A stretch of 64,000 bases of DNA from Incurvaria masculella (Eukaryota; Arthropoda; Insecta; Lepidoptera; Incurvariidae). The translations under genes were made by a program, and so were the position numbers. A model generated the notes under the pieces. The model was not told the origin of the DNA and did no database searches. It saw nothing but the letters and a program-made list of their open reading frames with translations. This document shows, piece after piece, positions 12,761 through 25,471 of the stretch. The DNA lies in NCBI GenBank assembly GCA_946894095.1, contig OX335644.1, positions 10,273,595 through 10,337,594 of the forward strand, written 5' to 3'. Each line of letters begins with the position of its first letter. Within the stretch, counting starts at the first letter, position 1.

Positions 12761-15700
12761 TTAACCCTTATCTTCACCGTTCTTTAATGTCGGCTCATTC
12801 CAGGCTTGAGTCTTACAGGTGCCAAATATAACGAAGAACAGGTTGCCCAGTAAGTAGATTGCGGCAGATACGAAGAACACAGTCCTCCATTGCGCAGCGT
12901 TTGTCTACGGAAAGAAGCAGAAGAATTGCGTTTGAAGCATTATAATTTAAATGAAACGTATGTTTACTACATAAATGTGTGCACTGATATAAAAAAAGGT
13001 TCAAGTACGAATTCTAGTTGTTCGAATCGAATACAATTTACTGAAATAATTGCATTTATAGTGCAAATACGCGTACAGTCCGTTGGATTGTATTTCTATT
13101 ACTTCCAGTTCTTAGACTCTAAAATTTAATAATAATTACTAATGACATAACGAATGGTTAATATTCAGTAGGCTGACAACATATCACAGTATATTTTTTA
13201 CTATGCTAATATGGAAGACATTATAAATTGTTTATCTTTTAGCCGTTAGGAATCAAAGTATTCGGTTAAGGTACCTCATCATCTAGGATAAATCCGACAG
13301 CAAGTGGTGCAATCAGAGACACGACGTTGGCGATACAGTTGGTGATGCCCATCAGCTGGCCGACGAAGTTCGGGGCCATGTCAACGTGTACTAGCTGTGA
13401 AAAAAAAAATTAACACGTCATTTTCTTGACCATACACCTTTACAATCTACACTCGGAGGGAAGAGAACTATCAGTAAATGTCTTTGAAAGACCATAATTT
13501 ACAAACCAACCTGTTTTTCCCACTGTAGATTCATACCATATTTTAACGAGTAATAAATTGATAAAGATTCATAATTGGGTTTGTTGATAATAAACATTTT
13601 AAAGTTTTAATTTTTCTGTTCTTCTCAGAGGAGATTTTGTGATTTGGTGATATGTAAGAGAAGGAAGAAGATGGTGGTGATGACCATGTCTTTTGATGGC
13701 TCAGCAGGGTCAATAGTAGACTATGACTCTAAGGCCCAATTTTTAAATCCTCAGATAGTACTTATCGGACTGATAGTACATATTCAAGTTTGTCAAAAGA
13801 CGGATAGCTATTGCCGGAAAATTATATCTTTTATCACAATTATCTGACTAATTACTAATAAACATATGGATTTACTATATCAGATGGACAAGCAAATGCG
13901 CAAATAAATCGGTCGAATAGTTATCTGGCTGTTTTTCAGACTATTGAAAAATCAGCCCTAAAGAAGTAAAGACCCATCACGAAACCATGGTCACAAGGAA
14001 CATGAAAACATTATATTCATCACAGCTCCTAAGCCAGCTGATCAATGTGATAGTGCGTATGTTTGTGCCGTCCGAAATGAATCTCCTGTTAGCAGTAAGG
14101 TTCAGTGGGGTGTTAAAGTGAAGAAGTAATTCGTTCTCACAAGATATCCCGAGTACTGTCCAGCGTTGAGCGACACGGTGATGGTTATGAGGATGACGGC
14201 TGCGACAAGATTCCCGGCCGGCGCGTACGACAGCGCCACCAACGCCACCGCTGGCCCCCAGTGGGCTGAGAAACAACACCAATATTGGGACTACGATTAC
14301 ACGCACACAGGCCGTCATGAAATGTTATACGTGCAAACGTACAATCGAGTTAGTTCCCGGGAGGGCTGGGTTAGGTTAGGTTAGGTTAGGTTAGGTTAGG
14401 TTAGGTTAGGCATAGTTCGTAATCTGAGTGCAGTGTGCTGTCTCCGGATAATATTCATAAGGTTTGATTGTGCACACAGCCACAAATGCAATATTTTTTC
14501 TTAATGGTATCACTGAATTTCACATGGCAATGGGGGTAGAAAGAAATTAACTCAAATCTATTTTATGGAAAAAAACAATTCCAATCCTACCTACTGTTAC
14601 TATTCGAACCAACCTCGGTGCAGCAACATCAAACTCAACATAAAAGTGGTTATCGTTGCAATCAAGAAGAATTGTACAAGCATTCAATCATCAAGGATTA
14701 AGATAATAGCTGCAGTGCCATTAAGTGCTCAGTGCTCCAACATTCAAGCAAGGGTCGACCCTGGACCTGTGCACAAGGTTTGTCAAGGAAAACCAAATCA
14801 AGAAGCCGACAGGAGAACCAGCGTCTGGATTATTTGGAGGTACCCATTAAAAGAAAATGTATACAGACCACTCCCTATTCTAAACCTCCAAACGAAACAG
14901 CTCCATAGAAAATAAATCAATACACCACATTTCCGAGCAAATTAGGTGCAATGTTGGTAACTTGCCTTTATGTGCATGACTGTATTTATCTGGATGGAAA
15001 AACGGTTAATTTGACAGTGCTGCTATGACAATCTTTTCAACCAATGTACACGTACCTACTGATCCGGGAGACTTCACCTATGGAAAATGATTCCAAAAAT
15101 TACTCCATAAATTAACTTTTACAATTATAAAAGACGTTACCTATACTGTTCGAAACTTTCCTGACAGCAGTAACGCTCAACCACCTCTTGCGAACGGCCA
15201 TGTCAGCGACGTAGCTCATCGGGAAACTCATGACGTACATCCCTATGTAGGGCAGGGCAGACAACGTGCCCGTCTGCAAAACCACAAAAAAACCCTTTCA
15301 TAGGAGTACATATACTAAATTTTTTATAAGTAAAAAATCCAATAAATAGATATAAAAGACTTTCTTCGTTTCATTCAACGCAAAACGTTCAAGTCATTGT
15401 TATTTAAAATTGGTCCATAGTGTGACTTTATGAAATGGTAAAACAAACGATATGAATTTATGAAATTGAAAAAAGGGTAGATTTTAATTTATAAATGACA
15501 TAAAATTTTGAAAATACTATATTTTATGTTATAACCATTTGATTAACCATATAATAAAAATGAAAGCATCGTTATGAGAAATTAATATTTGCATTTGAAA
15601 TTAATTAACAAACAAAAAAAGCTTTAAAAATGTTTTGTTCTCTATAGTTGTACTTGTCTCGGGATACGTAGCACAAGTTCGGGATGTCACGTTATTTTCC

Positions 15701-18700
15701 GAAGAAAATAACGTTCATGTAAACATCAAATAATAACAAGATAATTCTACTCATATTTTAACAAGTCAATTAATGAACGCATCCTTCTATTAAATTATCT
15801 CGTCATAAAATGTAACAATCCGGAAATCAACTTTTCGAACGCATCCAAAACATGTCTGTCGTCATGGAAACGACACTTGGTGTCTCGCTCTGACTGTAAG
15901 GTCAGAGCGAGACAACAATTCCTGTCAATTGGCGAGGAGTTAACTGTCAAAGCGAATGAAAAACGCATTATTGCGACGTTTGCCCACCAGAGATGGCTTG
16001 AAAAGCAAATCACACATAGTCGCGGTAATCATTCACTTCGCGCTTTGCAGCGCTGAACCAAAAGCTAAAACACGCGATGCATTAAAAGTTCGCAAATCGA
16101 GGCGGTCAGGAAAGGATGCGGTATCAATAACAACAAATCAACTTGCGGTCGACAGGATGGCGGCCTTTCCTTATATACACCTAAATACCTTTTCTTTCTT
16201 TTTACATACTTTTTTACCTATCTTTGACCCATCTTTGTAATCAACTTTAACCTACGCCTCACTTCTTTTATCCGATGGATATAATGAACATCAAAACGCA
16301 TTCTACGAATGCGACGTTGAATGAACAACATTCCACATAGTACCCTAACATCAAGAGAAATATAGCACTTGATCTTTACACCAAAACTTCGTCCAAGAAA
16401 CCACATCACAGGCACATGCGAGCTTCTCTCGCTGCATCTTCACATCGGCAAGTTGACGGCCTCACCGGCTTCTTGGAGCTGAACCAACAAGAGTAGAAAT
16501 CCGGGGGGGGGAAACAGCACACCAACATTAATCAAAGCTAAGTACCACCGAGCATCCAGACCTTGTTAGTTTCCTAGATCTCTAATCACACTGTAAAACC
16601 ATGTCATATGTAAAACATTCTATTTTATATCAGCGAAGTAACCTCCAAATTGTCATCTGTGTGATGTAATTATCTAAGAGAATATAAACTTCTTATTGTA
16701 CCTACAACTGTGTTTGATTGATGGCATACATCTGAATATGACATAGGGGCACGAATCACGTTCACCTACCTACGACCCTGGAGCTCATTTCTACCTGTCT
16801 GCCAGTTACTTATCTGTTGGTTAACTATCTGTCAGTTAGTTAACTGACAGGTAACTAACTGTAACCCGTTAAACGGCGAGCAGACCAAAAAACAATGAGA
16901 CCCGCGACAGGGAATACAAAGTACGCAATCACGTGACTAATTTGTATGGCGACCGCGAAAAAAAACAAGACTGCCTCCCAAGCGCCGAGCCGGCGTACAA
17001 GCCAAGTAGCAATGCCAAGGGTTAGGTATTACAATGAATATAGTTACCGATTTAATATCGACTCCAATCACTTGCTTCATGTACGATGGTATTTCCGTGA
17101 GCAAAGTGAAGTAACCCCAGTTGTGTCCGCAGTGAACGACAACGAGCGCCCAGAATGGGAGCGAGGTCCAGATAGACCGCCATGGAGTTGGATATTTCTG
17201 GAAAACGCATGTAAAACATCAACTTGTTAGATTCGGTGATCTTGTACAGCTCGTGGTGTAGGGGCTAGAGGACTTGCCTTTCTTGCTTTCCTACATTTTT
17301 ACATGGGTTCCGAACTATGGAAAAGCTCGCATTCGTAACGAAATGCACTTATCCAACTCAGAAAGCGAAAGAAAATCGTGCATGAACGGGGCGGGGATTC
17401 GAACCCTGACATCTGGAATGGCAGGCAAGTCCATCCGCTCCTGAATCACGAGCCGCTCAAAATGTAACCTCTGAAAGTTAAGCTTCGTTAAGTGTCATTA
17501 TAATTTTTATCTTTTCGGATTTTCACAATAATTCGTTACAATCGTGTGCAATTAATTCGCTCTCCGTATACCGATGGTGATTAGTTGAGTGAATAATACG
17601 CCCACGCAAATCTCCTGGGCTGTTCAGACTTTAAAAGAAGGCATTCCAATTGACCGGAAACGTTTCAGCATGCATGGACTTCAATATGTTTTACCTACCG
17701 CATGCATGTGACAATTATCAAAAACGTTAAGCAGCGCGCGAATACAGCTCGCTGTCAGATTGCTTCTTCCGTTTGAACCGCGAGACGCGCCACATGTCTT
17801 CAATTCAATTCAATTCAATTCTTTATTCGTCCTTAGGTACACTTTGTTACACTTATACAACGTCATTTTCTTTTTTTATAAGGGTCTTAGCAAAACTGGG
17901 ACCTCATACGTATAAAATGTATGCTTAAATCTAGAATACAACATTACACAATGAACAAAATTTTCCACAATATCATATTTTAAAATCAATTATAAATAAT
18001 TCAGGTCAATACACAAATTCAATATCTAAAAAAAGCATCAAGTAGTCATATATTATGCAAACAAATTAAATAAAGGAAATAGCAAATGTCATATTATAGT
18101 CAAGAAATAAAAAATAAGTTAAATACAAAATCAATACTCAATCGGTGTGAACGTATTCTTCGAACATTATTATTTTGGACGTTTTTTGCCTCCTAGGAGT
18201 GTTATATGACCTCTCAATAACGAACTATTGGAACGATCTAGTGAACCTGTGCTAAAGACATTGGATTGCAGTGCGCGAACCACCACGCTGGTGTGTTCGC
18301 CCATATTCATCAGAAACCCAAGGCCTTGGTATGCTGAGAACTGATGCCATCAACCTGTGAGTGTTTTCCAACGATTTATTTTGGTTTGTTGTATTTTTGA
18401 GTGTGTCGAAGACTAGAAGTGGTTCTGTTTCATCCCGCCTTCCTATCTATTTGCATTGAAATAATTTACGCTACAACCGCATTTCTTAGAGTTTTTTCCA
18501 ATTTTTAATTTAGTAAAATCAATTAGTAATACAAACCACATGTCCACCGACGTGCCCTAAAGACATTTGGATGTACGCGCGCTCTTGAATGGAGATAATT
18601 TTGGATTCCTCAGGAGAATCTGAGCCGATCCACCAATATAGGAGAGTCCACGCCGTCGTCACGCATGCTGTCGTATAGAATATGGCCGGCCAGCCCCACG

Positions 18701-21700
18701 CGCTGGCTATATACCCCGACACTATCATCTGTAGGGCTGTTCCCACATTCGTTCCTGTAGGTACAAAAACTGAACTCTATAGAAAATTCATAGCACAAGC
18801 GAAATTATAAAAAAAAAAATTACTGATAACGTGAAGCATTATTTAAGTAACTTGTTTCAGTTGTTAAGAATAATCGGAATTTTGCCAAGAATTTACCATG
18901 AAACCGTAATGCAATAAAGTAACTAAAGTTGTTGGAGAAAAATATCTCATATTACGAGTAAATTTTTGCCAATTTAGTACTATGAAAACATATATATATA
19001 TAATCTGAATTTTGAATTTAATTTTTTTTTATTCAGTCTATACCAAATGATCTATCCTATAAGGATAGAGTATTTATGAAACTGACTGACCGCACTTTGG
19101 ACTTGGCGACAATGACTTACGGCGACAGTGGCCAAGTAAGGCTCACTCTAATCACGCGAAAGTTATAGATTTCTAAACATAGTGTTGCGCTTGTTTCGAG
19201 GCGCACTGTACATTGTCGATAATCTACTGTTAGAGTGAACATTTTAAAATACCTGCGTATACCAGAGCGCTCATTCTTGCTTTTTCTTGAAGTGGTACCC
19301 ATTTCCCGAGCAAGTAATGTATAGAAGGATAAAGGAAACCCTGTGAAAGGCCTTGGAGTGCCCGAAAGGCACATAACAGCTGCCACCCTCCCTGAAATGT
19401 GTAAAGGTACCCAAAATAGTGACCATTTAACAATTTTAAGATATTGCTACAAATTCAAGTATGCTTCCAGCTCTATTATTTTTAAATCTACATTAAATAA
19501 AACGTTTGCATGCGTTTGTTGTATTTGACAGTGGTTATAACACAAATCTTGGAATGTTTTTAATTTGAAACGATTTGCAACGTAAATTTTCTATCCTTCT
19601 AATCCAATTCGATAAAAAGAAAATATAAGTTTTCCAAGAACAAAATGTAATAAGTTGACCAAAATTTTTCGGAATGAATGAATAAGATACGGTAACATGA
19701 AACGCCTGTTCAAAATGTTCTCAAAAATAACATGCCTTGGATTTTGTATGTCTTATGAAATGTTTTTGGTTGTCTATTTGTCTTGGTCCATTCGTGTTTT
19801 TTCATGTTTATTGGTTATCATTGTTTTTATTATTATATAGATTAAAATTTATTTAATTTCTATTAATTATGAGATGATTGCTTCTTTAATCATTTTGTGT
19901 TAGTTAAAATTTTGAATATAAATTTATATTTTCAAAACTGTATGATAGTTGCTTAAAAAAAATTGAATGAAATTAATCTCTTTAGGCAGATACAATTATT
20001 AAGTATGAAATCGTAACCAAAACAATATCCTATATTGATTTATATTGGTAAATTTAATAAGCATAAATAATTGGCGGATAACTTACATAATGTGCACCTG
20101 CGGGTATTGCAAAGGTGATAATGGAATTCACACCCATAGCGAACAATATGAGCACCTTCCCTCCAAACTTGGCTGACATCACTCCCGCTGGTATCTGAAG
20201 TATTATGTAGCCCCAGAAGAACGAAGATAGAATCACGCTCTGTGTTTGGATGCTCCAATCGAATGTCTAGAAAACATGAAAGTATCAGTTACTTATAGAG
20301 AAATGAAAAGTGTCATTTCTAGAATAGGGATTTTAGCTGCTCGTTAGCATCAGAAAACCACTTCACCTAATCAATTGTTTATTTTTATCCAACATCAAGT
20401 ATCTGTGTCTGCCCCTTTTTGTTTTTATTTAATTTTTTTATTATGAAACACATAGTCTTACATGTACACAAAAACAATTTCAAAGTATTACAATGGTTAT
20501 CGCCGACCTATGGTTTCCAAAAATTGCTATATAATACGTTTACAAAATTTGAGTTGAAGTTTAATCTAACCTAAGGTTTTTATCTAAGTTTCTAAGGTTA
20601 ATTTAAAGTGCCGTTTTAGGGAAAGTGTCACAAATGTTAATATAATAAATATTAAAGAACCAGAAAACAAACAAAATAATAGCAAAAATTATATTTCGAT
20701 TATATGATTACAATCAGTAAAACAGTATATTCTTAACTTTAGTTATGAAAGTGCCTAATTTGTTACAAAATAAATCAATTTCTGAGAGTTCATTATTACA
20801 CGTCCTACAATAACGCCGAACAAATGTATTGTGAGCATAATAATTCTTGCATGTTGCAACAAAGAATAATTCTCTTAATCTAGAACGTCTGGGAGGGATT
20901 TTAAAGTAAATGTTGTCTAAGAGCATAGGGGAGACCATAATATTGTTTACAATTTTAAAAATGAAAGTAGAATTATTTATTAAAAGACTAGTATTTTTAA
21001 TCTATGGTAGAATCAAGAAATTGACTGAGACTAGACATAAACGGAAGATTGTGAAAAAGTGCAGAATTTTAGTAGTCAACAGAACTCGTCCAGTTCGAAA
21101 ATATATTGTTTCTATTTGTTCTGTAGCATCTCCAGTCTGTTTACTAGATACTATAAATAGGGTGCCACATAACACAAGAATATTCTAATATACTTCTTAC
21201 ATAAGAAAAGTAAGGAGTTTTATAAATACGATTCTTTTTGAAAGATTTTCCAACCCTTTTAATCTATTCTGGGTCGAACCACATGATAACGATAACTTAT
21301 ATGAAAGTTTTATTTTTGCTGTCGTTTGACTAGTTTATCTAAACCAAAAACTAAATAAAAATAACAAAACGTGAAGACATATTATATTCATTTACCGATT
21401 TCACATAAAAACAAGCATGTTATATGGAATAGTGGTTTTAAAAATATTTCTAATTAAAGTTTGTATGGTAGAAATATCTTAAAATATTATCCTTAAAATA
21501 CATATTTAAAAATAGCTGGATCATTCCTCCTTCGTGAAAATAAAATGGTTAGCACGCGCCTCAATAAGCATTTCCCTTATTCATATTATTGTATTGGCTT
21601 TAATTCGCTTAGCCTTAAAGTAATGATTAGGCTATATCGTAGCTAAGCATGTAAAGAGCCGGAGAAATTGCTTCCAAGGTTCTATCAACGCTTTCAGATT

Positions 21701-24543
21701 CCGTTTCATAATGAGCCGGGCATAAAATAATTGAACGAAGTACAGGAGAAGCAGTAACGAGAGGGCAACAGAATGACAGATTAACACGTAAAGAGTAACT
21801 AAAAGGTTACGCTTCACCATAGGAAAAAACCCTTGTTTGCTATTTTAAAATGAGTTAAAAAAAACCAAATACATATGCACATAACATAAAGTCATTAAGA
21901 GGATACTAGTTTCCATTGTGGGTAGTCATTTTAGCTGACAAAAGATGGGAAGGATCAAGAATAGAAGAAGGAAGTTTCTTTACACAATTACTTTAAGCAG
22001 TGTTCTACTAAGCAAAGTTTTTCTAAGGAACGCATTTATTGTTGTTTCTAATCAAGGATCTTTCGTCTTTCATTTATTATTGTTTCTAATCAAGGAAGTC
22101 TCGTAATTGAGTTTGTTAATTTTATTTTTTCTAGTGAGCCCAGTCAGCTCAGATAGCATCAGGACTTATTATTTGTTATCCAATAAGGAAAAAAAGGAGT
22201 TCTTGGAAATGTCTAACAGAGCAAATTACGCATGATATATGAAAGATAAAATCGTTATCGCCATTTTGTGATAAGTCAAATAAGCAGCGCTGTTATCAAA
22301 TCTTCTCACGCCTCTGACGGAATATTTGACAGGTCAAGGTATCAGCCAAAAATGTACGCATATTTCAACGCTTATAAGTCAGAAATTTAATTATTTGGGA
22401 GATATTTAATGTTATGGTCTCCACAACCTCGTCGAGTTTAAGGCATGAGTATTGAGACTACATTGGGAATTCGTTGACCTGACGTATGTCCTGAACTTCG
22501 GACGCCATAACGAGGATAAAGTTTCGCCTCAAAAATGGAGAGTCCTCAGCAGGGTCCGACAGTTTTTTACGCCAGATCAAATATTCCCATCTACAAGGCG
22601 CAGCTCAGGCTCGCAATGAGTATTGTTCGCTCCCATTGGATTCGATGTAGCGCCCCGGCCGCAACGTTCGTCTCGTCGACGACCCTGAGGTATCGCATAA
22701 TTTATAGACCGTCCAACTCCGAGGGTCTCTCGGTGTTCTATTGTCTGTACTATGGAGAATGGTCTTCGGAACTTCGTAACGCTATCCCTCATCCCTTTTC
22801 TACCACGTATTCACTGTCGCCAGTCCCAAAATAGTAACCAACAGATCCTCTAGTACATTAATCTAAAAGGTATGCGAGGATGCGAACCTGGCACAACCAT
22901 TATTAAGGGGTCCTTAAAAATGGTGTGAATTATTAAAAAACAAAAAACTTGCCTACGAAAAACTGAAAAGGACAAAACAAATTACTTTTTGATATGTTTG
23001 GGCAAAGTGCAATTTAAAATGCACAGTCGGATATTCGGTTCTGAAAATATGGCATTATCTGTCGATCATAATAATTATATACTTGAACAATCGCCAATCT
23101 GCTTTGATAATATTATGACCAAAAATAACACGAACGTTATTCTTAATAAAGCCTGTGCTGGAGTCAGCTACAGTTATATGCATGTATGCAAAGGCTATAT
23201 GCCCTACCAGAAACGATTGCAGAACATGGAGAAATTAACCTTTCACAGTAAGCAAATCTTATAACATTTCGATCAAAACCTCACTGACATATTTTTCATT
23301 CATAAATGAAAAATACCGTAAGTTCGAAAAAATAAATTAATGTAACGTGTGTGAGACTTCAAATAGACAAACGGATAAATTTGTGTATGTATACCATATC
23401 AGACTTACATCTCGTCCATCAGGGTCAGTCATTGCCACTATACCGACGCTCATGTTGACTCGCAGAGCGAAAGCCATGGTCATAGCGAAGAATAGTGCCA
23501 CGCACTGTACGTGCCGCACCCCCAGCCCGCCGCCGCCACTGCCGCCATCTGAAACTGCCAAGCGCATTGTAGTTCATGAAAAACATCTTATTCATTTCCG
23601 TATTTTTTTCTGAGTGTTTAATGAAATTATTACATCTTTTTTTTTCAAAATTAGCATATTGCAAAGCTAAACTCTATTAAATAAAATTCTACACAAAAAA
23701 TAAGTTATATAACAAGAAACATCAAAGTACGATTTCATCAACATGAATTATTTGAAAAACCAAAAATGGTCTTAAATGATGTCTAGGTTATAAGGTGACT
23801 AGTAGTGAACATGGTCGCGAATTTTATAGTTATGCCCTTGAATGCGTCCTCGCATGCAGCCCGGGGGTAACCGGCGTAAGATGTGAAAAAATATGTGAGG
23901 AATTCAATCAATTATGCACCGATCACAAATGTTTATGTCATATCTTCTGCGCTCTTACTGGGTTTCTACCCGGCGTCCACTTCTGATTGGTGAATTGATC
24001 GTATTTGTTTACTTATTTTCTCACAACTTTCATTGCTTAATATTTGTGTGCTCCTTTCCAAATTATTCCGCAGTTTTTTCTGCATGAATAGATAAATATT
24101 TGTTTGTTTAATGAGCCCTATATTGTGAAATCAAGATAATCCAATGTAAAAATTTGTAAACATACTAAATTTAATTCTGAGATTTCACAATGCTTTATAA
24201 TACGCATCAACACGCTAAGAATTATTTGTTAATTAATTATAATAATTATTTGTTCGTAGACATATCGTAGACAAATCGTACAGATTTGTCGCACAGACCG
24301 CAGATTGCGCACAGACCGAAACACTACGCGCCTTTTTTTATTTTCCATGCTTGGCTCTCGTTTTTACATTCACAAGTTAATCAATGTTACCGTGCATTGT
24401 ACCTAATGGCTAAAAAAATCATTAGATCACACTGATATCTACGTTAATGTGGTAACAAGACACAAATAAAAAATTAACTATGAATCAATTCAATTACTAG
24501 GCTTTGACGTTATCTCCGACTGCGGCAACGAAACATCAGCCAT
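12761..24543 (-). CDS. Gene B: SLC17-family MFS transporter paralogue, complete, 10 exons, 464 aa
   Basis: Exons in transcript order: 24498-24543, 23409-23548, 20087-20266, 19253-19391, 18537-18754, 17048-17197, 15141-15273, 14141-14265, 13275-13394, 12761-12904 (stop TAA 12761-12763). Sum 1395 nt, in frame. Exons 3-9 match gene A nucleotide for nucleotide in length and phase. Exon 1 is short (MADVSLPQSEITSKP plus 1 nt, donor GTAATT) and was chosen because its phase fits; it is the least certain part. Hallmarks: RVNMSVGIVAMTD, SVILSSFFWGYIILQIPAG, FRALQGLSQGFLYPSIH, PTPWRSIWTSLPFW, HWGPAVALVALSY. A glycine-rich patch precedes TM1. The last coding exon reads past the position where gene A has a donor (here G|GTTAAG) into a stop two codons later, so there is no equivalent of exon 11 unless GTTAAG is still spliced. 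A predicted 12-TM anion/phosphate carrier; substrate unknown. Confidence 0.87.
14371..14410 (+). repeat. Interstitial telomere-type repeat (TTAGG)8
   Basis: Eight perfect head-to-tail TTAGG units, the canonical insect telomeric pentamer, in the intron between exons 7 and 8 of gene B. No telomere-specific retrotransposon sequence is seen beside it. Confidence 0.9.
14930..15115 (-). mobile_element. SINE-like copy in gene B intron
   Basis: Shares the AAATTAGGTGCAATG, TGCATGACTGTATTTATCTGG and CAATCTTTTCAACC segments of the family. The preceding part of the intron (14411-14929) is unrecognised. Confidence 0.4.
15881..15914. repeat. Perfect 14-bp hairpin
   Basis: TGTCTCGCTCTGAC, loop TGTAAG, then GTCAGAGCGAGACA. 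In the intron between exons 6 and 7 of gene B (15274-17047), which otherwise shows no recognised element. Likely the centre of a small MITE. Confidence 0.5.
17250..17465 (-). mobile_element. SINE-like copy with tRNA-like B box
   Basis: Minus-strand tRNA-like end: GGTTCGAATCC (B box, exact) at 17395-17405, with an A-box-like GCTCGTGATTCAGGAG to its 5' side on the minus strand. The body (TGAGTTGGATAAGTGCATTTC on the minus strand) is shared with the other family copies. This is the best evidence that the family is tRNA-derived. Confidence 0.55.
17620..18492. mobile_element. Unclassified interspersed repeat, copy 1, interrupted by a LINE tail
   Basis: Matches 45186-45735 (AAGGCATTCCAATTGA at the left, CCGCATTTCTTAGAG at the right) but is split at about 17800-18145 by a reversed LINE 3' tail (CAATTCAATTCAATTC then TTTATTCGTCCTTAGG). 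In the intron between exons 5 and 6 of gene B. Confidence 0.6.
17800..18145 (-). mobile_element. LINE 3' fragment nested in the repeat
   Basis: Reverse of the tail seen at 1-172: TTTATTCGTCCTTAGGTACA, CACTTATACAACGTCATTT. About 340 bp, 5'-truncated. Confidence 0.6.
20690..21190 (-). pseudogene. Decayed LINE fragment: C-terminal part of a reverse-transcriptase ORF
   Basis: The minus-strand reading at 20714-20938 (MVSPMLLDNIYFKIPPRRSR, TFVRRYCRTCNNELSEIDLF) resembles the region after the RT domain in insect non-LTR elements. Upstream, broken reading in several frames continues the similarity. It lies in the long intron between exons 2 and 3 of gene B. Confidence 0.5.
22500..22835 (+). pseudogene. 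Decayed LINE fragment: reverse-transcriptase C-terminus
   Basis: The reading IPIYKAQLRLAM, CSAPAATFVS and SEGLSVFYCLYYGEWSSEL matches the post-RT segment common in lepidopteran Jockey-like elements, with substitutions and an altered upstream frame (RQFFTPDQ). It is in the intron between exons 2 and 3 of gene B, in the opposite direction to the gene. Confidence 0.6.
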
Positions 24544-24563
24544 GTTTGGTTGAACTCACTAGA

Positions 24564-24574
24564 TGAACTTCTCA
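24564..24574 (-). promoter_or_regulatory. Short element shared upstream of genes A and B
   Basis: TGAGAAGTTCA occurs 20 bp upstream of the gene B ATG and also 44 bp upstream of the gene A ATG (576-586). It may be a remnant of a shared 5' leader or promoter; it could be chance. Confidence 0.25.
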
Positions 24575-25437
24575 TCTTTGCTCACATAACTTGTATATAT
24601 TCGAATAGTTGTTTCATATTCTTATCTGCAAGCTCATAATCCCTCACTGATATATGTGGATAGGAGAGGATTGTGTGACCCAAGGGCGAACTGATCGTGT
24701 ATATATTTAACGAACCGCTTCGGCCCCCAATAATAACGCAACCGATTTCATCTGCACACTTATATTTATTTTTATCTAGTATTCTACTTTCACTTACCAA
24801 GAAATAAAGAGGGTTTTAGAAAATGGTAAGAAGTTTAGTACATTTTGACGTCCGTTACCAGTAATTTGAATATCCACTGACTAACTCATTGGTAAAAAAA
24901 CTAGATCACTTCTTACATTCACGAATGAACCCTCGTCTTTCTGTCCTATGACTTAATCCGGTTGATCACCGAAAGAAGAAAATTCCCACCTTTCTCTTCA
25001 CTATCGCGTTCTTGTAGCCGTCTTATAGACATACTTATGGACTATTTTTCTCCTTCGTCTTTAATTTGACACGGCTACCTCTATTCTTGTTTCAAGAAAT
25101 AATAATGCTAAACATTTCGCCATTTTGTGGACCGCCGTGCGTTCGCACGTGCATTTGCCCTACATCAATTATTTACTCGCGAGCGTCGACTGATGCGCTT
25201 GATTTGCTCGATTGCACTCAGCTTGAAGTTTGAATCTAAGTATATAAAAATGCATGAATGTATATGTATGCTTTGTTATAACTTGCTACCAGATAGCACT
25301 GCAACAAATTTGTATGCTGTTCAACTGATCGCCATGAAAATTTGTTTAAATGTGTATTTGAGCACGGTGATTATCACGCCCGCGAAGGGGTCTGATCACT
25401 TTTTAGCGAGTTTGGTTCGGGTGAGTGTTTAAAATAA

Positions 25438-25471
25438 AATTGACCCGATCGAAGCCGGGATCTTCAGCCAG
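25438..25471 (+). mobile_element. Helitron-like 3' terminus (degenerate)
   Basis: GACCCGATCGAAGCCGGGATC hairpin followed by CCAG and T, one base from the CTAG consensus. The 5' end is not clear. Lies upstream of gene B. Confidence 0.35.

Noticed and set aside
22535..22834. Functional 99-aa protein
   Set aside because: The peptide matches only the tail of LINE reverse transcriptases and the upstream frame is broken.
23347..23613. Plus-strand 88-codon frame with Pro-rich stretch
   Set aside because: Antisense shadow of gene B exon 2 (its Gly-rich patch read backwards).
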